DNA of 7,339 bases from an uncultured Lachnospiraceae bacterium (GTDB lineage Bacteria > Bacillota > Clostridia > Lachnospirales > Lachnospiraceae), in contig CAJTTT010000059.1 in the NCBI GenBank assembly GCA_910579285.1, positions 1 to 7,339 of the forward strand. Direction: 5' to 3'. Below, one piece after another: positions 7,021 through 7,339 of the stretch. A program made the translations under genes and the position numbers. Each line of letters starts with the position of its first letter. The stretch's first letter is position 1. A model generated the notes under the pieces. That model searched no databases. It had not been told where the DNA came from and saw only the letters and a program-made list of their open reading frames with translations.

Positions 7021-7236
7021 ATAATTGTAAAGGTGATGACGAAGAGGGCTTGTGGAATGTGGCTCTGGAACCGGGATGCAGAATGTTTTCGCGGGTGATA
7101 TGGCGGAAACGGCAGTAAGCGTCCACGCGTGATCTGCGTTAACGGATCGGAGGCCGGAAGGCTTCGCTGAGTGAAAAATGAAGGTGGTACCGCGTAACTA
7201 CGCCCTTTGTCAGGAGACTGGCAGAGGGCATTTTTT
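7021..7236 (+). ncRNA. T-box riboswitch leader (tRNA-sensing)
   Basis: The block AAGGTGGTACCGCG at 7181-7194 is the T-box hallmark. TGGTACC (7185-7191) forms the seven-base bulge that pairs with the tRNA acceptor end; the T at 7188 implies a tRNA with discriminator A. The antiterminator pairs AAGG (7181-7184) with CCTT (7204-7207) and GCGT (7192-7195) with ACGC (7200-7203). It competes with the terminator at 7202-7236. The 5' end (GTGATGACGAAGAG, 7033-7046) resembles the kink-turn start of stem I in clostridial T-boxes. GATCTG/CGGATC (7132-7149) and GAGGCC/GGCTTC with a GGAA loop (7150-7165) could be later stems. Uncharged tRNA would allow reading into the downstream gene, usually an aminoacyl-tRNA synthetase or an amino acid biosynthesis or transport gene. 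I could not place the specifier codon with confidence, so the amino acid is left open. Confidence 0.92.
7202..7236 (+). terminator. T-box regulated intrinsic terminator
   Basis: GCCCTTTGTCAG (7202-7213) pairs over 12 bases, two of them G-U, with CTGGCAGAGGGC (7218-7229) around a GAGA loop, followed by A and six Ts (7231-7236). Its 5' arm overlaps the 3' arm of the antiterminator, so the two folds exclude each other. Confidence 0.92.
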
Positions 7237-7256
7237 GCGCGCATAAGCAGAGTCAG

Positions 7257-7309
7257 AAAGCGCAAGAGACAGGATGCGTGCATGCACGCAAGACTGCCTA
7301 TGGCGCTTT
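7257..7309 (+). repeat. Imperfect long hairpin with a perfect 16-bp palindrome over a start codon
   Basis: TGCGTGCATGCACGCA (7275-7290) is a perfect palindrome; as RNA it makes a six-base stem with a CATG loop holding the ATG at 7282. Outside it CAG (7270-7272) can pair with CTG (7294-7296), AG (7267-7268) with CT (7298-7299), and AAAGCGC (7257-7263) with GCGCTTT (7303-7309). The AGGA at 7271-7274, the likely ribosome site, lies partly in the stem. No T-run follows, so it is not a terminator. Translational control or a protein-binding site are possible roles; none is shown. Confidence 0.6.
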
Positions 7310-7339
7310 ATGACGAGGCGCAAGACATCCGGGGGATGT
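7282..7339 (+). CDS. Start of the T-box controlled gene (partial, unidentified)
   Basis: An ATG at 7282 has AGGA at 7271-7274, seven bases upstream, and opens a frame that stays open to the window end. It reads MHARLPMALYDEAQDIRGM. The position, 46 bases after the T-box terminator, is right for the regulated gene. The nineteen residues are too few to recognise a family. An in-frame ATG at 7300 could instead be the start but has no ribosome site; an ATG at 7274 opens another frame without a good site. The true start may also lie beyond the window. Confidence 0.45.
   Translation, partial: MHARLPMALYDEAQDIRGM

Noticed and set aside
6479..7283. Reverse-strand open frames over the HD-GYP domain and the T-box leader.
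   Set aside because: They run antisense to a conserved catalytic domain and a structured RNA, and show no domain signature.

Overview
The window looks like chromosomal DNA of a moderately GC-rich gut-type Firmicute, most likely a clostridium of the Lachnospiraceae kind. The evidence is purine-rich Shine-Dalgarno sites, sigma-A-like promoters, a T-box leader, a domain-swapped GH3 beta-glucosidase of the Ruminococcus/Butyrivibrio type, and a multi-membrane-span HD-GYP protein. This placement is inferred from gene content, not from a database match.

Positions 1-4765 hold a small glycan-use cluster on the + strand. It contains the C-terminal part of a GH30 family glycosidase (1-789, cut by the window edge), a LacI-family repressor (909-1910), and a 919-residue GH3 beta-glycosidase in permuted domain order (1949-4708), closed by an intrinsic terminator. 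The same 12-base motif, AAAACGTTTCGA, occurs upstream of the repressor gene and over the first codons of the GH3 gene. This suggests that the repressor, or CcpA, controls both itself and the GH3 gene. The two enzymes would act together: GH30 would attack a beta-linked glycan or glycoside, and the GH3 enzyme, which has no signal peptide, would finish short beta-glucosides in the cytoplasm.

Positions 4766-6922 hold a single-gene unit. An inverted repeat and an extended -10 promoter lie ahead of a 674-residue membrane protein with about seven membrane spans, a PAS-like region, a GGDEF domain that has lost its catalytic signature, and an HD-GYP phosphodiesterase domain whose metal ligands all appear present. 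It is probably a cyclic-dinucleotide-degrading signal transducer.

Positions 6923-7339 are largely a regulatory leader. A strong promoter is followed by a T-box riboswitch with a clear TGGTACC bulge and mutually exclusive antiterminator and terminator. Downstream lies an imperfect long hairpin whose core is a perfect 16-bp palindrome. It places the start codon of a probable partial gene (7282 to the window end) in its loop. The identity of that amino-acid-controlled gene lies beyond the window.
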